Origin: Acanthococcus lagerstroemiae
Taxonomy: Eukaryota; Arthropoda; Insecta; Hemiptera; Eriococcidae
DNA: 64,000 nucleotides
Assembly (NCBI GenBank): GCA_031841125.1
Contig: CM063108.1
Span: forward strand, 29,439,399 to 29,503,398
Direction of reading: 5' to 3'
The position numbers and the translations under genes are program-made. How positions within the stretch are numbered: position 1 is the first letter of the stretch; each line of letters begins with the position of its first letter. The notes under the pieces were generated by a model. The model was not told the DNA's origin. It made no database searches and saw only the letters and a program-made list of their open reading frames with translations. Of the stretch, positions 19,590-29,344 are shown in pieces.

Positions 19590-21440
19590 TGATTGCGGAT
19601 TTGATGTACATTATGATTGAAATTCATAACTTTTGAACCTCTTAAAAGCCCGGACCCGGGATGTCCCCCCCCCTCGACAGGGTTGACTACTACTTGGTGT
19701 CTCTGAAGGTCTCTCCCCGTCAACACATCCCTTGGGTGAGTGAGGGGTCGACCAATGCTACCTGAATGAAATACTTTTATGCTCTCCAATAACGAAATAT
19801 TTGGTCGTTCGGTGTCCCGTTCATAATTATGCGAGTGATGATCTGTCAACTGCTGTGTACCGGTGCGCTGGTGTAAAATTAAATTGTTACACGACTAGCG
19901 TTAATGCGTTGAAAAATAAAGCCATTAGGCTAATGATGAGGGATGAGGACAATGCGACTATTTTGTTGATATTCTATTAAGACATGGTGGAAGGGGGTTG
20001 GGACACTACCAGAGTTGTGAATTTGATGACTACCTAATGAGTATGTAAATGCAAACGAGGATTTGTTTCTCAGGGATTGGAACGAGTTGGTCTCTTTCTA
20101 GTCCCTTAGATTTCAGTTCCGGACCTCAGAACAGATAAGTCATCGAGTAAAAGTGTGAATGGAATAAGGTTCGTAACAAATTTACATATACAGACTTTAT
20201 CAATATGTTCACATGAAATGTACCAAAAGAAAGGGAATTTAAACCATGTACCAGAAATCTTCAGTCCTGCGTTTATAACATCTATATAGAGGTGTTGTTC
20301 CTTGGGGACTTCACTCTACAGTACAAAGGTGTAGGGACCTAATTTCAATGCAAAAGTGTTCTTGCATTTATCTTTTGAAAGGCAACTGCTCCTTTTTGTC
20401 CGTCTGATTTCGCCTCCGCTGAAATGCCCATTAAATTCACGTAACAACTTTCCTGAAATATAAACTCGCCATTTGGGAAGTTGTTAATGACAGGAATAAA
20501 ACGGCGACGCGAAACCTGTTGCACGTAATTGAGATTCACTCGTTGTCTTCCATTGCACTTTCTTCGTGTATTTTCGTGCTCAGAATTTAATATCGAATAC
20601 CAGTATAATAAATTTCGATATTTGTTTAGCCTACGTTTGAAGGTTGAAGTTTTATAAACATGGGCGACTGGGCGTGACGACTCAGACCACTGACGACTCC
20701 CTGAGGACGATGGAACTTTCGGCATGTTTGGTTATCGCATCACCCTGCCCTCGAATTTCCGATTGCTCATCTCGATGTAGGGACCACATTAATTCGTATG
20801 TATGATATTTTACAGCGAATAAGGATTGTGTGGCGAGAATAGTGTGATTTCGGTAATAGATTCCGAGGGAAAAAGAGAAGTACTTATCAGGAAATCGTAT
20901 AGGGAATGGAAATCCGAATCCGACTTTTATTACATGCTTTCCATGGCTGTTGAATTTTTCAAATTGCGTGTTCGCAAATTATTTGCGCTAACTCGACTGC
21001 CAAACTAGTTGCGGTGGAGGTTGACCTTAACTGAACATACGTATATATCGTACAATCGTACATGTTTCTGCGTGAGTTCAGCTCAACAGTTCAACTCAAC
21101 CTTGTCCAAAATTGGGTGGAAAATGAGATCTCCCGCTGTTGCCAACTTCCAAATCGTCTTGTTTTAGAAAAAAAGTTCGAAGACTTCGTTTCGTTTCTCT
21201 TATGCAGCCATTTCATGCTGCTACCTTCCCATTTTGATACCAATCACACCTCTTCAGTGGCGGAGCCGGCTTTCATTTTTCGTTAAGCCAAATTTGTTGA
21301 GAAATTTCTTTGTACAAGAACGTATCTGGACAGAGGGATGTACGACCTCCCCCAAAAAATCTGTGATTGGTAAATGGAAACATTTTTTCTTTAAAAATGC
21401 GGCTGGATATCCCGTATGCTTGACAATGCCTTCAGACAGA
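19590..21440. other. Mostly unassigned sequence with short open frames
   Basis: Holds a poly-C run at about 19,667 and a 126-codon minus frame (20,345-20,725) in a moderately CpG-rich stretch. The frame begins MPKVPSSSGSRQW and shows no known domain or membrane segment; it might be a host exon but there is no support beyond length. CAGTGGCGGAGCCGGCTTTC at 21,254 looks like a hAT-type terminus without a confirmed partner. Confidence 0.35.
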
Positions 21441-21443
21441 GGC

Positions 21444-22227
21444 AGCCAATTTTTTGGGGCGGCAATTAATCAGTTAAGCTGTTAGCCGGCAATCGACGCT
21501 CCCGTGGATGTTTTTGCCCCGAATGAATTAGGGAGAGGGTGTATGAAATCAATTTAACGGTAGCAAAAACTGAAATCCGGCCCTGATTCCAGAAACTGAT
21601 CTGAGTTTTGCTAAACAGTGTTGCCGATAAGCAGCGCTGCCTTTATTGAGTTCGCTTTGACGGAAAAAATTGAGTGGGCCAGAAGTTTTTTGGGTCGTGT
21701 ACTCAGAAAGTTCCAGGGCTAATTTTGTATAAAATGTACAACTGGCGCTATCTGTTAGTCAACGCCGGAACTGTGCAATATCATCCCTTAGCTACTCAAA
21801 ATTGAAATGTCAGTGCTGTAACTTCATGTAGGGACTGCCAATTTTTTGGGGCGGCAATTAATCAGTTAAGCTGTTAGCCGGCAATCGGCACTCCAGTGGA
21901 AGTTTTTGCACCGAATGAATTAGGGAGAGGGTGTATGAAATCAATTTAACGGTAGCAAAAACTGAAATTCGGCCCTGATTCCAGAAACTGATCTGAGTTT
22001 TGCTAAACAGTGATGCCGATAAGCAGCACCGCCTTATTGAGTTCGCTTTGACGGAAAAATTGAGTGGGCCAAAAGTTTTTTGGATCGTGTACTCAAAAAG
22101 TTCCAGGGCTAATTTTGTATAAAATGTACAACTGACGCTGTCTGTTAGCGAACGCCGAAACTATGCAATTATCATCCCTTAGCTACCCAAAATTGAAATG
22201 TCAGTGCTGTAACTTCATGTGGGGACT
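21444..22227. repeat. Tandem direct duplication, about 390 bp per unit
   Basis: Unit 1 (21,444-21,836) and unit 2 (21,837-22,227) both start GCCAATTTTTTGGGGCGGCA and end with CTTCATGTAGGGACT-like text. They share nearly all sequence with scattered substitutions. Each unit ends in about 135 bp of mariner 5' terminus (from GTACTCA-AAAGTTCCAGGGC), so unit 1 carries a detached mariner end and unit 2 leads directly into the mariner pseudogene. Confidence 0.92.
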
Positions 22228-22959
22228 GAGTGCGTTCCTTTGAAGTGACGTGTTTTTGTGACTTCGTCACAATCAAACAGGTGTGCGAGAACAAATTTTG
22301 CTTCAAAGTTGGAAAAAGTCGTTCGGAAACATTCGAATTCACGTGTGGGGGATGATTGTTAAAGCCGAGGTAAGGTTTTCCAGTGGTATGCGCTCGCTCG
22401 AAAATGATGTGCGAGAGAGCCTTTCCATTTTCTTTTTTCGGTTCTCGCGAGATTATCCACAGTGAATTTGTGCCCCCAGGCCAAAAATTAAATGCAGCAT
22501 CCGAAAAAGATGTCATGGAACGACTTTTGAAGTAGATTCGACGCGTAAGACCGGAATTGTACCGCACTGGTGATTTTTTTTTCTTTTGCAAGAGACACAA
22601 GACAATGCGCCAGCCCATTCCTCGACACTCGTCACTCAAATTTTGGCCCAAAAGTTCACCATCCTCCCTACTCACCAGATCTAGCTCGGTTAGACTGTTT
22701 TACATTTCCAAAATTAAAAATAGCGACGAAGGGAGAGCGTTTCGAAGATGTTGAAGCGGTTCAAAGGCATGTGACCAGGGCTTTGAAAGGAATCCCAGAA
22801 GAAGAGTTCTCCAGATCGTTCCAGCGACTATAGGAGCACAGTAAAATTTGTATAGAACGAGGAGAGGATTATACTGAAAACTGAATAAAGCCATTTTTTA
22901 AACTCCTTTTTTTTTCTTTCGTGAAAAAAAATTAGTCCCGGAACTTTTTGAATACACTG
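22086..22959 (+). mobile_element. mariner element, inactive
   Basis: An element of about 870 bp bounded by TIRs GTGTACTCAAAAAGTTCCAG (left) and, as complement, GTGTATTCAAAAAGTTCCGG (right). The right end reads GGAACTTTTTGAATACACTG. The interior carries mariner transposase remnants on the plus strand. Shorter than an intact mariner (about 1.3 kb), so part of the gene is deleted. The outer TA is unclear here, but is visible for the related fragment ending near 35,350. Confidence 0.88.
22430..22835 (+). pseudogene. mariner transposase remnant (DD34D type)
   Basis: Mariner transposases cut and paste the element through a DD34D catalytic domain. Visible pieces in order, across frames: FFRFSRDYPQ, which corresponds to the usual FFDSRG-IVH region with the first catalytic Asp changed; PPGQKLNAASEKDVMERLLK followed by a stop; RRVRPELYRTG; DNAPAHS with the second catalytic Asp (near 22,605); and the C-terminal block HHPPYSPDLARLDCFTFPKL with the third Asp, then KGERFEDVEAVQRHVTRALK and IPEEEFSRSF (22,655-22,830). 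The N-terminal helix-turn-helix part is missing or unrecognisable. Frameshifts near 22,600 and 22,655. Confidence 0.88.
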
Positions 22960-23303
22960 TGTACTTCTTGGGTAAGCCTGCTTTTGGCTGCTCCACTGCA
23001 CTTTTTGATTGTTACTTCTGGTATAATTGACATGAATTACCTTGTTAAGATCTTAGCAGAAAGCAGATAGATAATCACGCTATGCATTTCACTTTTTGGA
23101 CATCGGTTTTTTGTTGGAAGTATAGTGGTTGTTAGCTTGCACAGATATTCAAACGAACCTTGAATCGAACTAATTACCGCAATTATAAAGGCTTATAATG
23201 TGTATGAAATGCATTATTTCACCTTATTCTTTTTATTGCATTTTCTGGCAACAACTACCGGAGTTGAAGTTCTTTGATTATAGCGAGTAAACGAGTGAAT
23301 TAT

Positions 23304-23699
23304 CAAGGTGTCTACAGGTTTGGAAAATTTGGAAAGTTTGGAAAAAGTCAGGAATTTGAAAAGTAGGTCAGGAAGTTTGGAAATAGTCAGGAAATTGAAC
23401 AATATTTTTAAGAAGTTTGGAATTTTTCATCTCCTTGGTAAAGTTTTACAGAATGAAATACTTGAAGAAATATAATTCATAACTTAGTTCATCGCTTTGT
23501 TTGTTTTTATGTATATCTGTGAACACCTTCCTAATACTTTCACCCAAAAATCAACTTAAAATTTCAGTTCATTTTAACCATAGCGTCTAGTAGTATAAAC
23601 ATAAATATATACTATCTATATACTGTAAAGGTAGGAAGAGAAAGAAAAAGTTTGGAAAAAGTCAGGAATTTATATTTTTCCATTCTTGTAGACACCTTG
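23304..23699. mobile_element. TIR element with 5-bp target duplication, copy B
   Basis: A 396-bp element begins CAAGGTGTCTACAGG and ends CTTGTAGACACCTTG. It is flanked by perfect attat repeats (23,299-23,303 and 23,700-23,704). Near both ends are GTTTGGAAAAAGTCAGGAAT-type motif arrays. No coding content. Confidence 0.82.
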
Positions 23700-24014
23700 A
23701 TTATCTGTTTTTTTTTTTTTGTGGATCTATTGCTGTTCGCCGTTGTATTGGTTGAACCTTGAACATTTCCAGGAGGAGAAAAGCGTATGAGCTAGAAACA
23801 GATCGTTAGAAATGGCATTATGATGGTTTCTAATAGGTATTTTTTGTGGATTTTACGTTTTTTCTACTACTGGCATTGCAATCAGCGATAGGTGCAGACA
23901 GTGGTACATTAAAGAAAAAAAAGCACCCAACGTGGCACTGTGGCAGCAGAGTGCGGTTTATAAAGTTACCCGCAAATGTGATATCTGGACGGGTACCATT
24001 CGCTAAGCAGATCA

Positions 24015-24252
24015 TAGAGACGAAACTTGACTTTCAGTTTGGAGGGGAGGGGAGGCAAATTTGCCGACAAATATTTTCTAAAAACTAAAACATTTGCCGA
24101 TTTTTCAATCAAAATATTTCTTAATTAAAAAGTAAATAAACAACCTAACAAACGTTCTTAAACAATGAAAAATTCAAATGAACAGTTTCAAAATTTGTCG
24201 ATTGCCAAATTATTTAGGGTTTTTCACAGTTTCACCCCCACCATAGTTTCGT
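24015..24252 (+). repeat. CGAAACTTGACTTTCAG repeat family, copy 2
   Basis: Starts with ACGAAACTTGACTTTCAG then a GGAGGGGAGGGG run and TTTGCCGACAAATATTTTCT, and ends ATAGTTTCGTCCCTG. The end is the complement of the start (CAGGGACGAAACT), so this is a TIR element. A target duplication is not clear. Confidence 0.65.
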
Positions 24253-24925
24253 CCCTGCAAATGCAGATAGGAATCTTATCCCAAAGCACTCACATACCCT
24301 AGACTGGGAGGGTGATCTGGAAGGATGTTGGGAATACTTCAGAGGAACACACAACTTCCGTTACACATTAAGGTGCGGTCGTTATTTACTCTGGGTGATC
24401 TTTTTCTCTGATTTCCTCTGATTCGTCTTCTAAATTGGTTCCAATAAAATAAAATAAAAAATCCTACAAAGTTTCAGATCGATTGGATATTAGGGGGATC
24501 CGTGCCACACGCTCCCTTTCGGTCTTATGGGAAGAACACATGGAGTTTTGATTTTTGTTCCAGACTAAATTTCCTTCCTATATTCACCAGGATCAAATAC
24601 CGTAAATTAAACAATAGACCATTTGCCATCGGATTCAGCTTGTGACATTAGAAAATAAGTCATTTGCTTTCATCTTTTAGATTTTAATAAAATGTTCAAC
24701 TTTCTCAAATTTCAGGCTGTAAGTCGAACAGAGAATCTAGTAAAAACAGAGAATAGTCATTGAAATTCGAAATTCAACGTTTACTACCGACTTTCAGATT
24801 TTCGAAATGTCTTCCACGTTTCAGATTTTTGTTTCAACCTTTCAGATAATGTTCGATACTCAGCGTGAAACCTTCGGCTTTTGACTGACTAGTCTCTCAC
24901 AGGATTCCAGGGTACTCCATTTTCA

Positions 24926-25120
24926 GAAACGAAATTTGACTTTCAGGTTGGGGAGGTGGAGAAGAAAAATTTGCCGATTTTTTAATAGAAATATTTTTTA
25001 ATTGAAAAAAAATAACCAAACATTCATAAAAATGAAAAATTTAAATGAACAGTTTCGAAATTTTCTGATTGCCAAATCATTGGGGGTGTCCAACCCCCCA
25101 CACTCCCCTATAGTTTTGCC
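24926..25120 (+). repeat. CGAAACTTGACTTTCAG repeat family, copy 3
   Basis: Starts CAGAAACGAAATTTGACTTT and ends ATAGTTTTGCCCCTG. It has the same order of parts as the copy at 24,015 and similar AATTTAAATGAACAGTTTCG text. The sequence between the two copies (24,253-24,925) has no recognised gene. Confidence 0.65.
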
Positions 25121-25556
25121 CCTGGCAGAACAGTAATCTTATATTATGTTGACGGTAAATTGCTTGTTGGAACAACCCACCAAAGATCAGTCAAGTGGTC
25201 TAGGACTTGCGTTGCAATGTCAAGTTAAAAGATCTTGAAGAACCACTAGTTTTCTTGGGCATAGGAAAATGGCATTTAGACCAGAGCTGTGCAAAAAGAA
25301 TCAACTGGAATATCCGCTATGGTCCGTTTTGGGTCTTGGAACCTCGGTTATTGTGATGTAATTGGTATTTAAAAATAAGCGGAAATTATGGTTAATAACT
25401 ACAGATTAAGTCGAATTACAGGCTATTTCAAAATTTAAACGTTATTTACAGTTCTATGTTAATTCTTTGGATATCCGTTATTGTTATAGTTATTTCAAGT
25501 GTTCGTGTTATTATTCTGGTTAAGAAAATCATGAGTGTCTGTATCTGTTTTATGAA

Positions 25557-26433
25557 GATGCCAATTCCAAAACGTACTATTTCCGAAATTCAAAATCGTA
25601 AAGAACTTGAAATTACCATGGAAAAAGTACGTTTTGGAAGTGGTAAACAAAAAAATAAGGACTTCCACCACTTCTAACAGAGAACATGGCAAGTTGTAGA
25701 GAACCAAATTCCCCGCTAGGTGACGCTAATATTGCCAAAATCGATTTTTTGGAAATACAGTCGAACCTCGATAAGTGGAATCGCAAGGGACCGGCCGTTT
25801 TGTTCCACTTATCCAGTTTTTCACTTACCCGAGTTTTACTTACAGAGGTAAAAAAATGCGAAAATTCCACTTACACAGTTTTCATATTCTTTAATGTACA
25901 GTAATACTCGGTGCGTAGCGTACAAAAACATTAGTGAAAATACGATGTAATTTTTTGCTGGACAGCATTATTATAGTAATTATTTTCGGTAAAACGCTGG
26001 AGATCATTCAGGTAACTGAAGACGTAGATTTTTCAGAGATCGTACAGCTTCTTTCCGAGTAATTATTAAGAATAAAGACCACTCGAACACCATACATACA
26101 GTACGCCCATTCAGATAACGAAGTGCACAATCATTCTGGGGATTACCTACCAAAATATGCAAAGTACAGTATTGAACAGAACTGCATAATGTACTGTACG
26201 TATGCATATCATGCACGCGCTCGTACATGTGTACTCAACATTCCACTTGCAGAGGTTGAATCTTAAAAATTCCATTTATCGAGGGATTTTTCGGAAAAAT
26301 TGATTCCATTTATCCAAAGGTGTAATTTACATGGGGAAGATAGGGCAAAAATCACGGGACCGACCGATTTGGCTCACTTATCCAGGTACCACTTAGCGAG
26401 GTTCGACTGTAGTACGTCTTGGAATTGGCATTG
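25557..26433. repeat. Inverted repeat interrupted by a pogo-like element
   Basis: GATGCCAATTCCAAAACGTA at 25,557 continues as CTATTTCC. Its complement appears at the far end (TAGTACGTCTTGGAATTGGC, 26,410-26,432), with the rest of the right arm (GATTTTTTGGAAA) lying just before 25,758. Setting aside the element at 25,758-26,409 makes the right arm continuous. A third, direct partial unit, AAGTACGTTTTGGAAGTGG, is at 25,625. Probably a MITE with 35-40-bp TIRs. Confidence 0.6.
25758..26409. mobile_element. pogo-like non-autonomous element, CAGTCGAACC ends
   Basis: A 652-bp element with TIRs CAGTCGAACCTCGATAAGTG and, as complement, CAGTCGAACCTCGCTAAGTG, flanked by TA (25,756-25,757 and 26,410-26,411). 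Words such as CACTTATCCAG recur near both ends. No transposase motif remains. Confidence 0.88.
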
Positions 26434-26556
26434 GGTGATGTTAAGTTTTCACAACTCTCTTGAAACCAACGGTGGCATTTTGTTCATACGTACAATGTAA
26501 AGATGAAAAGGCTGCAGTATGCATGTGTTGAAAAAAAGAAATTTAGGTGCCGCACC

Positions 26557-26738
26557 CAGGAACGAGAAAAATGCTGAAAGCCAAAAGCCGGAAGCCAAAC
26601 GATTTTCCCCTCAAGGTCAAAAGTTGAAAGCTGAAAGTTCAATGGGGAAAAGTCAAAAGCGAAATCAGAAGCCAATAGAGTTTTCTCTGGAAGCTAAATC
26701 CGAAAGCAAAATCTCTATATAAGGCTTTCACGTCCCTG
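26557..26738. mobile_element. hAT-like element with GAAAGCCAAAAGCC motif array
   Basis: A 182-bp element begins CAGGAACGAGAAA and ends TTTCACGTCCCTG. Flanks gccgcacc (26,549-26,556) and gccgtacc (26,739-26,746) match at 7 of 8. Almost the whole interior is a loose array of GAAAGCCAAAAGCCGGAAGC words. It abuts the start of a SINE. Confidence 0.75.
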
Positions 26739-27077
26739 GCCGTACCCGTTGCCGGATGTTAGCGATCGCGGTTTCTGGCGTGCGACTTTCCTGGTCAGGG
26801 TTAATCGGGGGAGTTGACTGTTGCTTTCCCCACGGTTTGTTGCGTTAGAGTTTTTCTTCTCTATGCCAAATAGTGTACAGCCGCAGTTCGCTTACAGGGT
26901 GTCTACCGGTCCCCGAAGTCCCGGAGACTAAAAGTAGGTTCCGGGAACCCGGAAAAGTACCGGAATTCACTTAACTATTACTGAAGGTCCCGGAATTTTT
27001 TTACAAATATTGGACACAATTTTTTCTTTAAAGCTTGGACTGTTTCCCCGATACTTGGAGACTGCTTTGTGCATAGT

Positions 27078-27387
27078 CAGGGACATACCGATAAGGAAAA
27101 GGGGAGCTTCTTCGCCCGCCCCGCACCCTTGTAGGGATTTTTTACTCAGCAGTTGGGTAAATTTACCATCTCAGTCAGGTGGAGTTGGGAAAACCCAACA
27201 AATCAAAAGTTTTTTTCCTCTTTTCTTAGATACTTTGATATTTGGGAAGTTGGAAAAATTCAACAAGTCAAAAGGGTTTATTTTTTGTTTGCTTTTGTAT
27301 TCGCTCTGATTGTTAGGAATTTTGAGTTGAATCAGTTGGGACTCTCACCACAACCTTCCCCCGGAAAAACTCATCGGTACGTCCATG
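27078..27387. mobile_element. hAT-like element, AACCCAACAAGTC family, copy 2
   Basis: A 310-bp element begins CAGGGACATACCGAT and ends ATCGGTACGTCCATG. Perfect 8-bp duplications tgcatagt flank it (27,070-27,077 and 27,388-27,395). The interior has tandem-like GGAAAACCCAACAA and GGAAAAATTCAACAAGTC units, as at 6,595-6,950 and 58,575-58,800. This copy defines the family's boundaries. Confidence 0.93.
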
Positions 27388-27439
27388 TGCATAGTCCAGA
27401 TCGATAACTATCAACCTTCAAATACACGTACGCACTATA

Positions 27440-27593
27440 CAGGGTGATGAACGAGAAGTCGCACCATATGGCCAACATGTGATAAGACGCAACGGCGGCT
27501 GACACGATAACACAATCTGCGCTACATGCATTACGTACACGTTGCACGTTACTACATGTTTGCCTATGGTGCGACTTCTCGTTCATCACCCAG
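27440..27593. mobile_element. 154-bp MITE, CGGGTGATGAACGAG-like TIRs
   Basis: TIRs of about 28 bp are nearly perfect (CAGGGTGATGAACGAGAAGT at the left; complement of CTGGGTGATGAACGAGAAGT at the right). TATA flanks both sides (27,436-27,439 and 27,594-27,597). It is the youngest layer in the nested stack SINE, copy C element, this MITE. Confidence 0.85.
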
Positions 27594-27984
27594 TATAGTA
27601 GAAGAATACAGGTAACACTGTTGTGTATAAAACACTGAGCAAAACATGGTATTTCTTTGCGCCCAAATTTTTCCCGGAAGTGTTTTATAAAGTCCCGGAA
27701 CTCAAAACTGAATTCTGGTAGACACTCTGACTTACTAGCCACGTGTTTGCCCAACGTTGAGTAAGCTGGCCACGACGTGTACATACCATTATCAGTCTCT
27801 TTAGGTCTGTTGGTGACACGCCCTGCGATTTTAGTGCCAGGATGCGTTATTTTTCCACCTGGATTAATACTGTTGTCGCTGTATTCGTTAGGATGTTAGC
27901 GGGGGTGTATTCGAATAGCACTAGCTTTTCGGCGTTGGTGGGTTTCGAATCCGAGACGCAAGGAATGGGGTTTAAACCTCACCT

Positions 27985-28177
27985 AGGTAGCGCTACCATA
28001 GGCGATGAATGTTTTGTGGGTATATATTGTTATCAGTTTGGAGTTATCTTTGGTGATATATTCACCCCAAAGTGATAAGAATGCAATGAACATACTGACA
28101 GTGCTGCCAACACATGCAACTTAGATTTAAGTCCCAGTTGCGAATCAAGCATGTTAACCACTCGGCCACTCAGCAAC
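27985..28177 (-). mobile_element. SINE with tRNA-Leu/Ser-like head
   Basis: On the minus strand, starting at about 28,176, the text GTTGCTGAGTGGCCGAGTGG has a perfect Pol III box A (TGGCCGAGTGG, 28,158-28,168) and, 33 bp on, a degenerate box B (GGACTTAAATC, 28,124-28,134). GCTTGATTCGCAA resembles a Leu/Ser tRNA anticodon arm. The body runs to lower coordinates for an uncertain distance and is not related to the other SINE. Confidence 0.5.
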
Positions 28178-28409
28178 TATGCATGTGTTACTCATCTAAA
28201 TCGTACCCTGTATCACAGACTAAAGCGAAGGATTCAACTTTATATCGCATTTGCAGTAAATGCGGCGTTTTCGGGAATTGTTTGAAAAGTGTTTAGTCCG
28301 AATCTCGGTGAGGGCATTTGAAATTAAAGAGACGAGAGTTTGTGGAAAAGCGTGTGTATTGATCGATAGTGAAAACAGATCTTACTGCGAGTTTTAAACA
28401 TGAACTGTA

Positions 28410-29335
28410 AGCGGTCTGTCAGACTGGAGCAACTAGTAGCTAGTATCTCCAAGTGATATCGCATGCTCATCAGAGCAACATGATGATTTGTGATGACTGA
28501 TGAATTGATAAAGTCGTTCAGAAATTGCAGCAATTTATCACTTGGGGACTCGCACGTCATATCACCTGGGTGATAGGTGATGTATCACGGGAACTCAGCA
28601 ACTCTTGATATCGCGTTGCTAGCGTGCCCAATTTTGTCAACTTGTACTACAGTGAAACCTGTGTACAGTGTACTTGTATAATCGTGGAAAACCTCTGATG
28701 TGTGGAAGAAATGTATAGGCCCCTGAAAAAACCTGTTTATTCCAATGTATATATTGTGGAAAAACTGGCTATTGTGATTTGTGGAAAGAAAAAATAAAAG
28801 TACAAAGGTAGAAGAACTTTTTTAAAGTGTAATTTCGGCAGGTCATTTCACAAACAATGTTCAGTACTGTACAGAGGGTATGTACTCGTACATTTAAGAT
28901 TGTACGTGTATACCAATCTTATCTTCCCAATTCATAAGGAGGCCCTCCGTCAACTGTACCGTCTTACTGAATCAAAAGGGCTGACTCACCTGAGTGCAAA
29001 GACGATGGAATTCCGCCTACTTCATGAACAAGAAGTTGTATAGTATAAATCAAATGTCTGTACAACACAAACCACTCTGGATACATACTTTAAGACGAAT
29101 TTGTAACTTACATTCAGTACATGTAAATACAGTACATCTGCTTTTGCTTTTTTTTTCTCTCTCTCTCTCTCTTCTTGAGCAAGGTAATTTGGTTACCTGA
29201 GAAATGTGGAAAACCTTCGGTTTGTGGAAAATTTTCCTCGGCCCCTCAACACTATACCCAGGTTTCACTGTATGTTTATTTTTAAGTGATATTTCGGGTG
29301 ATGTATTGCTAGTTGCTTTGGTCTGACAGTCCGCT
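28410..29335. mobile_element. TIR element (AGCGG ends) interrupted by a pogo-like element
   Basis: TIRs AGCGGTCTGTCAGACTGGAG and, as complement, AGCGGACTGTCAGACCAAAG. Flanks gaactgta (28,402-28,409) and gaactgaa (29,336-29,343) match at 7 of 8. The own sequence, after removing 28,650-29,270, is about 305 bp and is rich in GTGATA/TATCAC words. The 8-bp duplication suggests the hAT superfamily, though the termini are not CAGGG. Confidence 0.65.
28650..29270. mobile_element. pogo-like non-autonomous element, CAGTGAAACC ends
   Basis: A 621-bp element with TIRs CAGTGAAACCTGTGTACAGTG-like at left and CAGTGAAACCTGGGTATAGTG-like as complement at right, flanked by TA (28,648-28,649 and 29,271-29,272). 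TGTGGAAAA words recur near both ends. A CT microsatellite (29,157-29,172) lies inside. Confidence 0.85.
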
Positions 29336-29344
29336 GAACTGAAC

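Larger units (their letters stand above)
26895..27729. mobile_element. TIR element with 5-bp target duplication, copy C
   Basis: An 835-bp element begins CAGGGTGTCTACCGG and ends CTGGTAGACACTCTG. The flanks are gctta and actta (4 of 5 match). Near both ends are TCCCGGAA-type motif arrays (CCCGAAGTCCCGGAGAC, AAGTCCCGGAACTCAAAACT). It splits a SINE and itself contains two younger elements (27,078-27,387 and 27,440-27,593), leaving about 371 bp of its own, close to the 392 and 396 bp of related copies. Confidence 0.82.
26739..27962 (-). mobile_element. tRNA-derived SINE, copy split by insertions
   Basis: Two blocks, 26,739-26,894 and 27,730-27,962, match in order the SINE at 58,910-59,358 (for example GCGGTTTCTGGCGTGCGACT, TTCTTCTCTATGCC, GCAGTTCGCTT, then TAGCCACGTGTTTGC, ACGTTGAGTAAGCTGGCCAC and AGGATGTTAGCG). 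The minus-strand head keeps a box B-like GGATTCGAAACCC near 27,945 but box A is missing, so the copy is 5'-truncated. A TIR element (26,895-27,729) splits the copy. Confidence 0.8.

Noticed and set aside
20345..20725. 126-codon minus-strand open frame
   Set aside because: It is long for chance, but no domain, no homolog recalled and no splice support; left as unassigned.
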